Shown: one piece after another, positions 34,491 through 44,589 of the stretch
How positions within the stretch are numbered: position 1 is the stretch's first letter
Layout of the letters: each line of letters starts with the position of its first letter
Source: Symsagittifera roscoffensis
Taxonomy: Eukaryota; Xenacoelomorpha; Acoela; Convolutidae
Length of the DNA stretch: 64,000 nucleotides
Assembly: GCF_963678635.1 (NCBI RefSeq)
Contig: NC_087066.1
Coordinates: forward strand, 3,536,485-3,600,484
Direction: 5' to 3'
Program-made: the position numbers and the translations under genes
The notes under the pieces: generated by a model
Seen by the model: only the letters and a program-made list of their open reading frames with translations
The model's database searches: none
Told to the model about the DNA's origin: nothing

Positions 34491-35584
34491 CCCAAAATTT
34501 CTGTCGAAAAACACAAAAAAATAACAGAAATTAGGTGTCAGATCAAAAAAATTGATTCTAGAACGAGAATCCAAAACTTTTTCGAATTGATCTCAAAATT
34601 TTTTTTTTCAAAATTGACAGTTTGAATCGTTAAAAATTGTACAGAAAGTGCTCCCGATAAATCAAAAGGGTTCTGTTTTGCAGTAATTAAAATTTTCCCA
34701 TTCTCAGAAAAAAAACTTCAAATATTTTTGATGTTTGTTTTGTTTTTCCAATTGAAAAAAAAATTTGATCAAGTTCTTATTAGTTTTTAATGAGCCTAAT
34801 TTTTGGCAGTTTAATAGTTTCAAAAAAACTACGAGACCAAACTGTGTATTTTGTGAAATCTGAAAGGAAACCCCAACAAAGACGGTCATTTTGTTTTTAT
34901 ATTGTTCGTTCATTCTTTTTATTCGTTCCGACAAAATTTCAACATGTTTTGACAACTTGTCTCTGGAATTCAGGAATATACAGACAAAAAATTGTGCACC
35001 TAAAATTACACGCTTTGAAATGATTGTTTGCATAAAAGTTCCTTCAAAAGCTTGACTATTTCAGCTCAAAACTTTCCATCAAAAATACTCTCGTTAACAA
35101 GGATATTCAAATTTTTGAAGTCTTTATTAACGATGGATAAAAATCTCAACCATTCTTTCGTGATATTGAGGGTTTCATCAACTATAAAACTGAGACTTAG
35201 CAAGCCGATTGCAAATCATACAATGTTTTTTGAAAAATTTAGATTTATCATCCACATGGAAACAGAAAAATAATATATCTGTGTTCTCAAAGCAAATTCA
35301 TAGTTTTTTTGTTAAAAAAAATTTGATTATTGCATAAAGTGATTTTGCGACTAAAAAGAGAAGCAAAAACGTTTTTTTTTTGAAATTTTCTGATGTAAAA
35401 GAAATCTTTATTATACAATATTCATATATAAAAATTGGATGATACAGAGGTAAGACTGTTTTGTATCATACAAAATTCCAATACAAATAATGAAAAATAA
35501 TTTGCCCTATACTCCTTGTATAGAGTTGAGTGAAAAGCTTTTCACGTGTAGAGTTATATGACAAGACTTATTGTTTCTATTTTT
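34491..35584. other. Interior of dead hAT element, no gene seen
   Basis: Low-complexity A/T-rich sequence. Overlapping frames on both strands (34704-35273) have biased Lys/Phe/Leu composition and no recognisable domain; I could not match them to hAT transposase motifs. Confidence 0.45.
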
Positions 35585-36017
35585 GTGCTCGGGGTGCTTT
35601 TCCTCCATTCCGACTTTTTAACTAGCCATTTTCGACCGAATTTTTTTTTCCACCGAAAGTTCAATACTCGAATGATATTTTTTCTAATACTTTTGGAAAA
35701 GCTGTCGACTTTCGAAAATTACTGATTTGGCTAATTTGGGACATAGTTAACGTGCGGGTTATTTCATGCTAATAACGCGTAAGCGCCTCTTTATTCCGCT
35801 TATAAGTTGTTCCAATAGAAATGAGGCAATTTATTTGATGTTTTTAATTCGTTTCTAGACGCTAATAACATCAGTTTGTACCTGGCATAGCGTGTGAGAG
35901 GCATCAATTTTTAATTTTAGAAAAAAAAATATCCGTTTTTTGTTCAATTGATGGTTTTAGAAATTGTTTCAAAGACGTTGAAGGGCAGTCGAAACATTCA
36001 GGGCTTGGCCCCGAAAC
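35585..36017 (-). repeat. Family A repeat, reverse copy inside the hAT element
   Basis: Recognisable by gtgctcggggtgcttttcc at one end, the core taacgcgtaagcg, and ggcagtcgaaacattcagggc at the other. A separate 3' fragment in forward orientation lies next to it at 36056-36236 (ccgtaactttacgaaaaatg to gtatcgaaattcggaacaa). Confidence 0.65.
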
Positions 36018-36886
36018 GAAAATTTTGTCTGCATATGTGGCAGACTGATTCTTTTATGGCAATTTTTAAACCCCCGTAACTTTACGAAAAATGATTGAAA
36101 CAAAAAGTTTTCGATTGAAACAAAAACAAAAAAAAAATGTCAAAAATGGCTACTTAAAAAGTCGAAATTTGTCTGAAGAAAAAAAAACCCACCCGAGCAC
36201 AAATATTCCGTTACTTTCGTATCGAAATTCGGAACAATAAGCAAAATAGACCTAACCTAATATCACTTTATTTGTACTTGTTTCTTGAAATTTGATGCGT
36301 AACATCAATTTTCTCTCACTAATCTGGAATCAAAACAATACTAAATGTATTTATATTTTTAGAAAATTTGATTTTGCTGTTGATGAAGATCTGAGCAAAA
36401 TTGGTCTACCACTGCTTGATGCAACAATTCATAGCACGTGGTTGATCACAAGCAATAAGTTCGAAGAGTGATATTTGTTGCTTTTTTGAATTACTATGAA
36501 CTTCTACTATCTGAGAAGAATTGTAGCCCTCTTCATGCATTTTTAACTAAGAGTTAGCTAGTTACTCTCCTAACAAAAATGACAGATCCAAAAAAGTTCT
36601 TATAGCAATCAGGCACTATGTCACCTCTCTATCCCATTAGACAGTCTGATGCATTGAAGTTCTTTAAACATCAGTTGATTGAATTGAAGCAGTTTTTTGT
36701 CTGGTCGCACCTGATTGACTTTTCGTACGCGCCGGTCGCGGACACATCTCCTTTGTCTGCAATGTATGGAAATAGCATATTTCTGTCGCAAAGGTCTGAA
36801 AATTTTCAATTTTGACGGTAAAGTGAGAACTCGCAACAAAAGACAACTCGCAAAATCTTAAGAAAAAGACAAATCGCAAAAACAAA

Positions 36887-37403
36887 CAAGACTGCTCGCA
36901 TCAGGGCGAAACCCTGAATGTTCCGACTGCCTTTTAAGTTTTATGGAGCAGTAATAACAAAAAAAATTAAATGTAATAAAATATAACGAACAGTTTTTTT
37001 CTAAAATTTGAAAAATCATCCCCCCACACGTCATAATAAGTACAAAGTGATAAATTTTGCTCTTATTAACAAATCAATTATGGCATATAAGCTTCGTTCA
37101 ACCAATTTGGAACGATTTATAAGACGGATTAAATCTCGCTTACGCGTTTATAGAGCGAATTATATCGCGCGTTAATTGTCTCAAATTGGTCAAAATGGCA
37201 ATCTTTAAACCCCCATAACTTTACGAAAAATGATCACAGGTAAAATATCTTTTCAAATTTGAGCTCAGGACAACAATACCTTTCGAATGATCTAAAAAAT
37301 TTCCGTCAAAAATGGCTAGTTAAAAAGTCGAAATTTGTCTGAAGAAAAAAAAACCCACCTCGAGCACAAATATTCCGTTACTTTCGTTTCGAAAGTCGGA
37401 ACA
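36887..37403 (+). repeat. Family A repeat, full forward copy inside the hAT element
   Basis: Complete copy from agactgctcgcatcagggcg to gtttcgaaagtcggaaca, 517 bp, with AGGGCGAAACCCT in place of the perfect hairpin. Since it sits inside an element that itself landed in a family A copy, the family must have moved both before and after the hAT insertion. Confidence 0.75.
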
Positions 37404-40119
37404 ACAACTTGTATAAAACTTGGAAGAACAATGAATTTTCCTTTAATCTAAATAGGGAACAAAAAAGCGGTAAAATATCAAAGCCTTTGAGGCTTAAAAA
37501 TGTCTTTGATATAAAGGAGTTTTACAGATCAAAGTTAAATCAATGAACTTCCAGCTGCAAAATTACATCATCGTTTCGATAGTTTTGATATCCTCTCTTG
37601 CAATGGTTCATATTTAGCATATTTTTAGGGCTTTTCTCCGGATTTGAACCAAATCAGGCAATTTTTGGTTAAACTTTGCTCCTTTCTTATTTACTGAATG
37701 ATATTTGACACAGTGGGGTGAGCAAAACCCATTTCTGATTGAAAAACTATGCCATCTTTCGACCGTTTTTTTATTTCAATTTATCGCATTGTTGAACTGA
37801 TGCTCCGCACTCCTCATAAACGATTCTCGTTACGTTGAGAATAGATAGATCGAGAATTTTCCTGCGTGTTTTGCGCTCGTTGATTTATTTTTTGCATGAC
37901 ACTAAAACAATTTGAAAAATTTATATTTTGTTCCATTTGGTATTGCAAACAGTTATTGATATTTTTTGAAGCGTTTTGCTAGTTGTCATAATTGCTTATT
38001 AATACGAATTGCCTTTTCCTGCGATGTAATTTTTCTTGCGATTTGTCGTGTTACGAACTTTGACTCATTGGGGGTTCTTTATGGAAACCTAAATACCTTT
38101 GAATGGAGAGGGGGTCGAATTCCTGAAGAAATGCCATTCCTCGCACCCAAAAAATTGCACCTGTTTAAGCGTAGTAACAGATTGTTTGACAACAAAATTA
38201 CCACAGCCAAAACTTTTAAGCTTCGACGGATTGAAATTCGGTCATAGGACATAAATATACACCCTATTGAGAAACATGTGTCTATAAGCTGGTGCAATTT
38301 TGAAACAAGCAAACCATTCAGGAATTGATAGACACGGTCCGGTAATTTTATAACTGTGTTAGCAAACAGGCGCTTTGTTGCCGCCTGTATATCGGTCTCT
38401 GCTTTGTCAATAGGCGACGGGAGGGAACAGGACAAGCTCGTTCAAATCCCACGCCAGCTTGCTTCCTTTTATGCCTTGCAGCCAGTTTCTATTCCGGCAA
38501 ATAGTAAATCTTACCATTATCGCTCTGAGGATTTTGGCGTTTTGTTGCCTCTACTATTTTCATGTCTCGCCACTAATTTTACAAATCAAGTAAGTAATTC
38601 ACTCTCTTCGTTCTCCTGTAAGAAACCACCGTTCGATATTATGTGAGACCATATTTCAACTATGACATTTCTTTCACTTCTCAAACATCAATTTTTGTCT
38701 AGTTTTTAGTCTTTGACCCTGCAGTGACCTGTTATGGTTAAACTTCCATAGAATCAAATTCCTCCAATTCCTCCAATTAGTAACAATAGCAAAAATAGTG
38801 GTCTTTGGTTTGATTTCATGGAAAAAATCGCCTTATAAAAACAGAAGCAAGAATAACGTCCTACATAAATATAAAGGGATCTCTAACTATTTCCGAACCC
38901 ATTTTTGAGAACTCATGATCAAGGAGCAGAAGAAAAATACAAAGTACTTAAAAAAAATTCAAGGTGACCAGAAAAATTTTGAAAAAGAGAAGAGGAAGCT
39001 TCAAATTTCATCTTATAAACGAATAAAATAAAACTTTTGCACGTTCCCCACCAGGTTTTTCTGACAGCCACCCAGTTTTGCTTCAGAATACTGAAAACTT
39101 TTTCGAGTTCACGATTCACGCTTGAGTCAATTTCGCAAGATTTCTTATAACATATTTTCCAGTTTTGGTTTCTCTAAAAGTTTTGAATATTTTTTGATGT
39201 TTTCAATGTTTTTGATGTTTTTGATAAATTGTTAATGTTATGAGCAAAAAAAGCAAAAAATGAGAAAAATTATTGTCTCGATGCTGGCAAGCTCGCATAT
39301 CATGCAAATATCAGGCCGATTGTAATAGTTGCTGAGTTGGTAATTAGCCAATTTTGCATTGAATGCTCTCAGCTTAATGGTTTTTTTTCTAATATAACAA
39401 TCCAATAATGCGCTTTCAGTGACGACCAATATTTTTATCAAGCGTTCGCATGAGTTTTTTTTGTGAATTTAGCAAGAGAGCATTTCTGTTCCGTTTCAGC
39501 ACTAATCAAAGCTGACCCTTTATAAGTACACTAAAACGGCGAAGTTCAATGTGTGCTGTGAAACTTCAAATACTTCCCTAAAGGTGAAATGAACTCAGTT
39601 AATTTCTGGTTGAGTTGCCGATCAACTGCTAATCAGCAAAACTCAATCAGGAGATGGTTCAGACAGAGTTTTTAGTTACCTGTCATAAGTCTCTTTGATT
39701 GAAAAAGTGAGTTATGGCACTTTTGGGTCATACTATACTCATAGAGTAATTTCAGATAAAGTACACCGTCATCTGTTCGTCACGCTATCTTATTTTCGGC
39801 CGGATAGTTTCTTGCAACTTCTTAGTCTTATACCAATCTTAATCTTACTCGTATATCTCCTAGTCTCAATAGATCTAGTGTATACTGGTTTTGCGTATTA
39901 GTTCTTTGAGTTATATCCAGAAGGAGAGCATCTGTAGTCTAAGTTTTATTTTAATTGTTCTGGTGCTGAAACTATAATTAATTTCAGCACTTATAAAATA
40001 ATTATCATTTGTTAGGGATGGAATATTATTGGTTAGTTAATAATATTTTATAGAGATAGTTTTATCAATAATATAATTGGATAAAATTACTAGTTTAGAA
40101 CTGGTTCCAAAAGCGCAAT
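37404..40119. other. Interior of dead hAT element, no gene recognised
   Basis: Several open frames of 60-118 codons occur on both strands (for example minus 38079-38435), overlapping one another and without recognisable domains. Some may be decayed transposase, which would be on the minus strand here, but I cannot show it. Confidence 0.4.
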
Positions 40120-40395
40120 CTATGAGACCTTGCCGCTTTCTCGCAGTGCTATCTTTCTTGACAGACACAGATAGTTGCTCTTGAACTTCGCATGCTTGAT
40201 TGCAGTATTGGGCGCGAGTTGCAGCACTCTCTTCATAAGCCGCAAGTTCGCAAATTGCGAAAAATTTGCGCAAGCTGAGTTCCATGACAGTGTCCAACAA
40301 GTGTACAGTCGATGAGCCATGCAATCTTCAATGGCAAAATGAGCAACTAAATTTGATCCATGATCAGTTGTAATTGTAACTGCTGTAGGAGGTAT
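40120..40395 (-). pseudogene. hAT transposase catalytic-core fragment
   Basis: Read on the minus strand from about 40383, the frame gives TITTDHGSN followed 14 residues later by CMAHRL. Asp within T-x-D-x-G-x-N and Cys/His within C-x-A-H-x-L are the conserved core motifs of hAT transposases. A stop and a one-base shift occur just upstream (about 40395). The reading frame then continues to about 40120 with cysteine- and arginine-rich sequence. It lies close to the 40693 end, consistent with the N-terminal half of a minus-strand transposase whose C-terminus is at 33779. Confidence 0.65.
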
Positions 40396-40919
40396 CTAGT
40401 ACTCCTCAAAACTTTGTTGGTTTCTTCCTTGATATTAGCCACCGAGTGCTTTTTCACCCCCAAAGTCTTTCCAGTGGCGATAATCAGAGTAAAGAAGAGA
40501 TCAAAGGTACTCAGTTTTTGTTTCGACTAGTTGCAATATTTCACAAAACTTAACTTAATCTTACTGATTACGCTTAGGCCCGAAAATGGCCCAAAAATTA
40601 TGTATTTTATAAAAAATAGTTCGGACCGAATCCCGCCCGAAGTCGGGCCGGCCCGAAAAAGCCCTAACCGGAACCCGTTTATTTCCACCTCTGGTCCCAA
40701 ACTCACAAATTTCAAATCTCCAACCAACTTTTTAACAAAAAATTGTCGAATGAGAAATTTTTTAATTTGAGCTCAATACAACAATATCTATGTATATGAT
40801 ATGTAATACGATATGTAGTTACCAATCCGATATGTAATAAGACGGATTCAATTTATTTGTACCTACTTGCAAATGAAGTCACTTTTCTTGCAACTTAGTT
40901 ATCTGAAGATAGCTTATTT

Positions 40920-41663
40920 TACGTAAATCTTGCGAAGCCTTGTAATTATAACTACATTGGTAACAATCGTCCCACTCGGGGTGGGGGCATTGGAATTTTC
41001 TATCTCAACACTTTCCGAATTAAGCTAATTGAGGAGTCAATTAGTGATCTTTGGGAAATCTTGGTCGCTGAACATACACTTACAGACATGAATGTATGCA
41101 TCTTTGTTTTATATCGCTGCCCTAATTCTTCATGTTCAATTTTCTTAAATGAATTGGTTGATCTGGTTACACATAATGCGCTACAATACAAATGGTGTTA
41201 CATTATTGGGGATTTCAATATTCCAGTTAGTAAGTCGTGTAATTCTTCTGAAGCCTTATTATCTAGTATGGAGGAAATGGGTTTTTATCGATACAGTTCT
41301 CGCCCCACTCACGTTGGTGGCAATGAACTAGATTTGATATTCTTCAACCATATGGTTACAAATTTTGTCGCACTCGACAGAAGACTAGCTTCAGACCATT
41401 ACTGTGTTACATTGACTATTAATTCTTCTGCAGTGACTATTGCACCCTCCAACGTCAATTTAAAAGTGAAATGGCTTTGGGATCAAGCTGATCGTGTTTC
41501 CATTTTTAATTCTATTTTAATTGAGACTTCTGCAATTGCTAAGTCTGATTTTATTTTACAATCAAACTGTCCTTCAATGATTGTTAACTCGTTATTTAAT
41601 ACCTTTCATGATGCATCTGTCCTGAAAAAAAGTGAAATTGTAACTGTTAAAAAGAAGTCGTGA
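40920..41663 (+). pseudogene. LINE endonuclease domain, partial
   Basis: In frame from about 40965 the sequence reads RGGGIGIF, then later GDFNI (41209-41223), the phosphodiesterase-fold catalytic Asp/Asn pair, GNELDLIFF and the terminal catalytic SDHY (about 41389-41400). These are the C-terminal motifs of the apurinic/apyrimidinic endonuclease that nicks target DNA in target-primed reverse transcription. The N-terminal catalytic residues are absent through 5' truncation. The frame stops at 41661-41663 and coding resumes in another frame through about 41970. Confidence 0.75.
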
Positions 41664-43630
41664 TGGTAAACCCCGTTACTACGATGCCGAATGCGAAAAG
41701 GAAAAAAGGAAAAAACGAAAGCTGGAACGCGACGTTAGGAAACCTGACACCCCGGAAAACCGTGAAGCGTACCGAGCACAAGTCGCTTATTACAGATCTG
41801 TACTTTCGATAAAACGTAATGATTTCTATGCTCTCAATTTTTCTTCTAAGAGCTCGAAAATGATTTTTTATTGCCTTGATGAACTGATGAATCACAAGAA
41901 TGATACACTTCCTGTGAACTCATCTACTTTCGACCTAGCAAACAGGTTCAACATTTTCTTTAAAAAAAGGTAAACGACACAGTTGATGAACTGCCTAAAA
42001 CGAATAGTAGCCTGGATTGCACGTCAAATGATCTAGTCGTATGGTCTGAGTTCGCTAGTATTTTTGCAATAGATCTACTCGACGTATTAGATGATTTACG
42101 GACCTCAGAGTGTCACCTGTGGACATTGTTCTTACTCGGTTCTTAAAAGAGTTTATTGCCAAGATTATACAATTTTTTACAGATCTTTTTAATTGCATTC
42201 TGTTATCTGGCGTTTTTCCAGATGTTTTTAAACAAGGAGTCATCAGACCACTTCTAAAACATGGCTTAAACCAAGAAACTATGTCAAGTTATCGCCCGAT
42301 TACTAATTTGTCAGCATTGTCAAAAAATACTGAAACGCTTGTACTTTCACAGATGAGTGAACATTCAAACTCAAATCGGCTTTGGCCTCAATTTCAGTCG
42401 GCTTACCGTAAAGGTTATTCAACAGAGAGTGGTCTCTTGCTCTGTTCTCATTATAAATATTCTAAAATTGATTCGGAAAAGTGTTTCTACGTTGTTCAAA
42501 TGGACTTTTCTGCTGCGTTTGATACAATTGACCATTGATTGTTATTAAAGATTCTTGAAAACAAAATTGGTATCGCGCACACAGTTAAACAATTCTTTGA
42601 AACTTATCTTAGTAACCGCTTTGTACAAGTTTTGGTAAATAGTAGTCTGTCAGACAAAATTCAGGTCGAAACAGGAGTCCCACAAGGCTCTGTTTTGGGG
42701 CCGATTTTAGTCATCTTTTATTTACAACCTCTTCTTGATTATCTTATTGATAGCAACATTGCGTACCACTTTTATGTCGATGATTCTCAACTGTTTTTGG
42801 AGATTAATCTCATGCAAAATAACCACAAACTAGAAAACATTGAAAAAATATGCTCTCAATTGCCCTTAAGTCTTAATAAAAATGATGGAAAAACAGAAGT
42901 AGTGTTTTTCTGTAGACAACTGCATCACGATTATTTAAAGCCAGTAAAAATTTTTAATAAAGAAAAGGTTCCTAAATGCTTTACCAAACTTTTGGGGTTC
43001 TTCCTTGATTACAACATGTCATTTGAGAAGCAAATAAACCATTGTTGCAAGTTATGTTATCTAGAATTGCGTAAATCATATTCCATTCGACATTTTCTGA
43101 CTTTAGACCAAAGAAAAATGTTTGTTAGTAGCTTTATTCTGTCAAGGCTTGACTATTGCAATGCGTTATATATGAAAGTGAATAAAATTTTACTTATTAA
43201 ACTACAGAAAGATCAAAACGCTGCCGCCAGGTTTGTTTTAGCTGCTACGAGGAGAACAGCATCAACAAACGAGTTAATGAAGAAAATGCACTGGCTTCCA
43301 GTTTACCAAAGAATTAGGTTCAAAATATACTGCCTTATGTTTCGCGTGTTTCACAATTGGAACTGTGCCAATTATTTATACAATCTTTTCAAAAAGAATT
43401 CTGCTTCTGTCAACCCTTCGCGCAGACAAAAGTTTATCCTTCCGAAATGCAGAACAGAATTTAGCAAAAAGAGCATTGCCTACCAAGGAGCTGTTATTTG
43501 GAACTCACTGCCTGTTCTCTTAACAGATATTATTGATTTTACGCTGTTTAAACGAACCCTGAAAACTGTTTTTTTTTCTGTGAGGCTTTGTGAGCCTTCT
43601 ACCACTCTTGTATTCAAGAAAGTGTGGTAA
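41660..43630 (+). pseudogene. LINE reverse transcriptase, frameshifted
   Basis: Polymerase motifs are visible: SYRPITNLS (about 42288), MDFSAAFDTIDH with the first catalytic Asp (42500-42535), GVPQGSVLGP (about 42675), and FYVDDSQL with the catalytic DD (about 42770), followed by a thumb region to 43630 ending KKVW. Damage consists of a frameshift near 41655, another near 42105, and a stop (TGA, 42536-42538) directly after the DTIDH motif. The 42539-43630 frame is long (363 codons). The catalytic residues are intact, but the protein cannot be made as one chain. Confidence 0.8.
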
Positions 43631-43715
43631 AGCCAATCATCATCATCATCAATACTTGTTAGATGGTATTAAAAAAATCCGCCAAAAATAGCTACACAAA
43701 CCGAAAATTTATGGA

Positions 43716-44480
43716 TCGTTATCGGTTATTTTGTCATTTCATAATCAGTACCTATTGAATTACAAAAGAATCTGATATAATCCATTGAAATAGGTTCAAA
43801 TTATTGATATTCTTATGTCAATATAATCCATTATAAACTAATTTAATCGATTATATTGGATTTTGGTTGAGTTTTAGATATATTTTTTAAATTTTTGTTC
43901 CACGTTCATCTCGTGTTTTTTTAGTTCAGTTGCCACGTAATTTGTTTCATAGCTTTTTACATTTCACATTTCAAATTCAAAATAGATTTCTTCCTTTTTT
44001 ATCATTCTCCTACTTTTTCAACAATCCTAAATTCATGGCAGATAAAAAATTATTTAATCTACTTTGTTTTTACCGAAATTGCTCTAACCTCAACCCCCGT
44101 GACATACGCTAACCCTCCCCTCACGTTCAAGTGGAGGTACTTGGATGGTGTTAATGATTGAAAATGAGGGGGTGGCGATGTAAGGGTTGATTCCAATGGT
44201 TGAACTCCACGTCTTTTACCACCCCTCTCCCAATTTACCACCCGCTACCCTAGTTTAAAACCACCCCCTATTTTATCTCGTCCCCTCACGTTGACTGAAC
44301 TGAATAGATTATTATTGATTAAAATGCTTCTTTTAAAAGCTTTGAGTATTAAAAAATACTCAATCATATTGGCGATAATCAATTTCGTGGTCTGATTTTT
44401 ACATCTGTAATGGATTAAAATGGATTATTTTGGTCTCGGAAATCCATTTAAATCGATTAAAATCCATAATTGCTCGTTGA
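43716..44480. repeat. Diverged relative of the 16.5-kb AATCGATTATAAT element
   Basis: Holds the same ingredients in inverted order: taatcgattatattgga and attaaaatggatta motifs at both sides and a C-rich block (44095-44285) with accacccgctaccctagttt and cgtcccctcacgttgac, matching gaggggatgacgttgag at 17188. No gene. Confidence 0.5.
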
Positions 44481-44493
44481 GAGCAGTTAAAAG

Positions 44494-44555
44494 TTGTGCT
44501 CGGGGTGGTTCTTTTTTCTCCACATGTGGAGAAAGAAGAACCACCCCGAGCACAA
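44494..44555. repeat. 62-bp near-perfect palindrome
   Basis: Arms 44494-44524 and 44525-44555 are complementary at 30 of 31 positions with no loop, centred on CACATGTG. The arm sequence gtgctcggggtggttctt is the end of the family A repeat (compare gtgctcggggtgggttttt at 20325), so two family A ends are joined head to head; the rest of the end (ccgtaactttctttgaaagtcgg) follows on the right. Confidence 0.85.
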
Positions 44556-44589
44556 GTTCTCCGTAACTTTCTTTGAAAGTCGGAAAAAA

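Larger units (their letters stand above)
33617..40693 (-). mobile_element. Dead hAT transposon, 7077 bp, with target duplication
   Basis: Ends are CAGAGGTGGAA at 33617 and TTCCACCTCTG at 40693, perfect 11-bp inverted repeats of hAT style (CAGRG). The flanks GTCTCAAA (33609-33616) and GTCCCAAA (40694-40701) match at 7 of 8 bases, as expected of an aged 8-bp target duplication. Remains of a minus-strand transposase lie near both ends (separate entries). The middle was enlarged by a 30-bp minisatellite and by later family A insertions (35585-36017, 36056-36236, 36887-37403). The rest (37404-40100) shows no recognisable gene. Confidence 0.8.
40800..43652 (+). mobile_element. 5'-truncated CR1/Jockey-type LINE
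   Basis: Contains the second half of an apurinic endonuclease domain and a reverse transcriptase, in the usual order, followed by a short 3' tail of (ATC)5 at 43636-43650. Short simple-repeat tails instead of poly(A) are typical of CR1-like elements. The first part of the endonuclease and any ORF1 are missing, as expected of incomplete reverse transcription. The left border is estimated from the broken family A repeat that resumes after the tail. Confidence 0.75.
33345..43712 (+). repeat. Family A repeat copy split by a hAT transposon and a LINE
   Basis: The copy is in three pieces. 33345-33616 runs from ctactcgtataaaggcaagg to ccaatagtctcaaa. 40694-about 40795 resumes with gtcccaaactc through gagctcaatacaacaatatct. 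43655-43712 resumes with ggtattaaaaaaatccgcca and ends near cgaaaatttatgg. These follow the order of intact copies (gttaattgtcccaaattgg, then gagctcaggacaacaatacc, then gatattaaaaaaat). The hAT and LINE entries fill the gaps. Confidence 0.65.

Noticed and set aside
34043-34625. 147- and 92-codon plus frames with Cys-Lys-Asn-Leu repeats
   Set aside because: By-products of the 30-bp minisatellite and antisense to the hAT transposase remnant.
41000-41191. Minus-strand frames across the LINE
   Set aside because: Antisense to the endonuclease/reverse transcriptase, whose motifs fix the strand.
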